A stretch of DNA of 5,580 bases from JBKPHS01 sp046729975 (GTDB taxonomy: Bacteria > Actinomycetota > Thermoleophilia > Solirubrobacterales > Thermoleophilaceae). Below, piece after piece: positions 5,576 to 5,580 of the stretch (positions are counted from its first letter, which is position 1; every line of letters starts with the position of its first letter). A program made the translations under genes and the position numbers. The stretch is taken from the NCBI GenBank assembly GCA_046729975.1, contig JBKPHS010000176.1, positions 1-5,580 of the forward strand. Direction: 5' to 3'. The notes beneath the pieces are model-generated. The model had not been told where the DNA came from. It made no database searches and saw only the letters and a program-made list of their open reading frames with translations.

Positions 5576-5580
5576 CCCGC

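Overview
The window is a stretch of high-GC chromosome, with G/C dominating third codon positions. It reads like an actinobacterial genome, most likely of the Thermoleophilia/Solirubrobacterales type. The clues are the acidic/glycine-rich linker after the lipobox of the binding protein, an actinobacterial-type glucosyl-3-phosphoglycerate synthase, and a membrane-anchored DUF2007-like protein. The lineage is an inference from style, not a proof. Coding density is very high. The only untranslated gap longer than about 30 bases is the 102-base leader in front of the transporter operon. I see no RNA genes, mobile elements or CRISPR.

Left block (1-1319, minus strand): gpgS (glucosyl-3-phosphoglycerate synthase, first step to glucosylglycerate and, in mycobacteria, to methylglucose lipopolysaccharide) is followed 26 bases later by the N-terminal third of an ACAD10/11-like acyl-CoA dehydrogenase that runs off the left edge. 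Middle (1343-1963, plus): tag, DNA-3-methyladenine glycosylase I, diverges from gpgS across a 23-base spacer. From memory, gpgS and tagA are also close neighbours in Mycobacterium tuberculosis (Rv1208 and Rv1210), so the pairing may be an old actinobacterial neighbourhood.

Right block (1964-5150, plus): a leader with a candidate promoter, a GC-rich dyad and a good ribosome binding site precedes a tightly coupled three-gene sugar import operon of the CUT1 class. It encodes a solute-binding lipoprotein of the trehalose/maltose (LpqY/ThuE-like) type and two permeases (SugA- and SugB-like). Stops and starts overlap (TGATG, then ATGA). No ATPase gene follows, so the importer presumably borrows a shared MsiK/UgpC-type ATPase encoded elsewhere.

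Right edge (5153-5575, minus): a DUF2007-type protein with a C-terminal membrane helix converges on the second permease, with only two bases between the stop codons. A perfect 7-bp stem-loop lies in the 3' end of the permease gene.

Nothing here amounts to a clearly new system. The points worth a second look are the gpgS/tag divergence, the ATPase-less importer with an unusual ligand-loop residue, the leader dyad, and the hairpin at the convergent junction.
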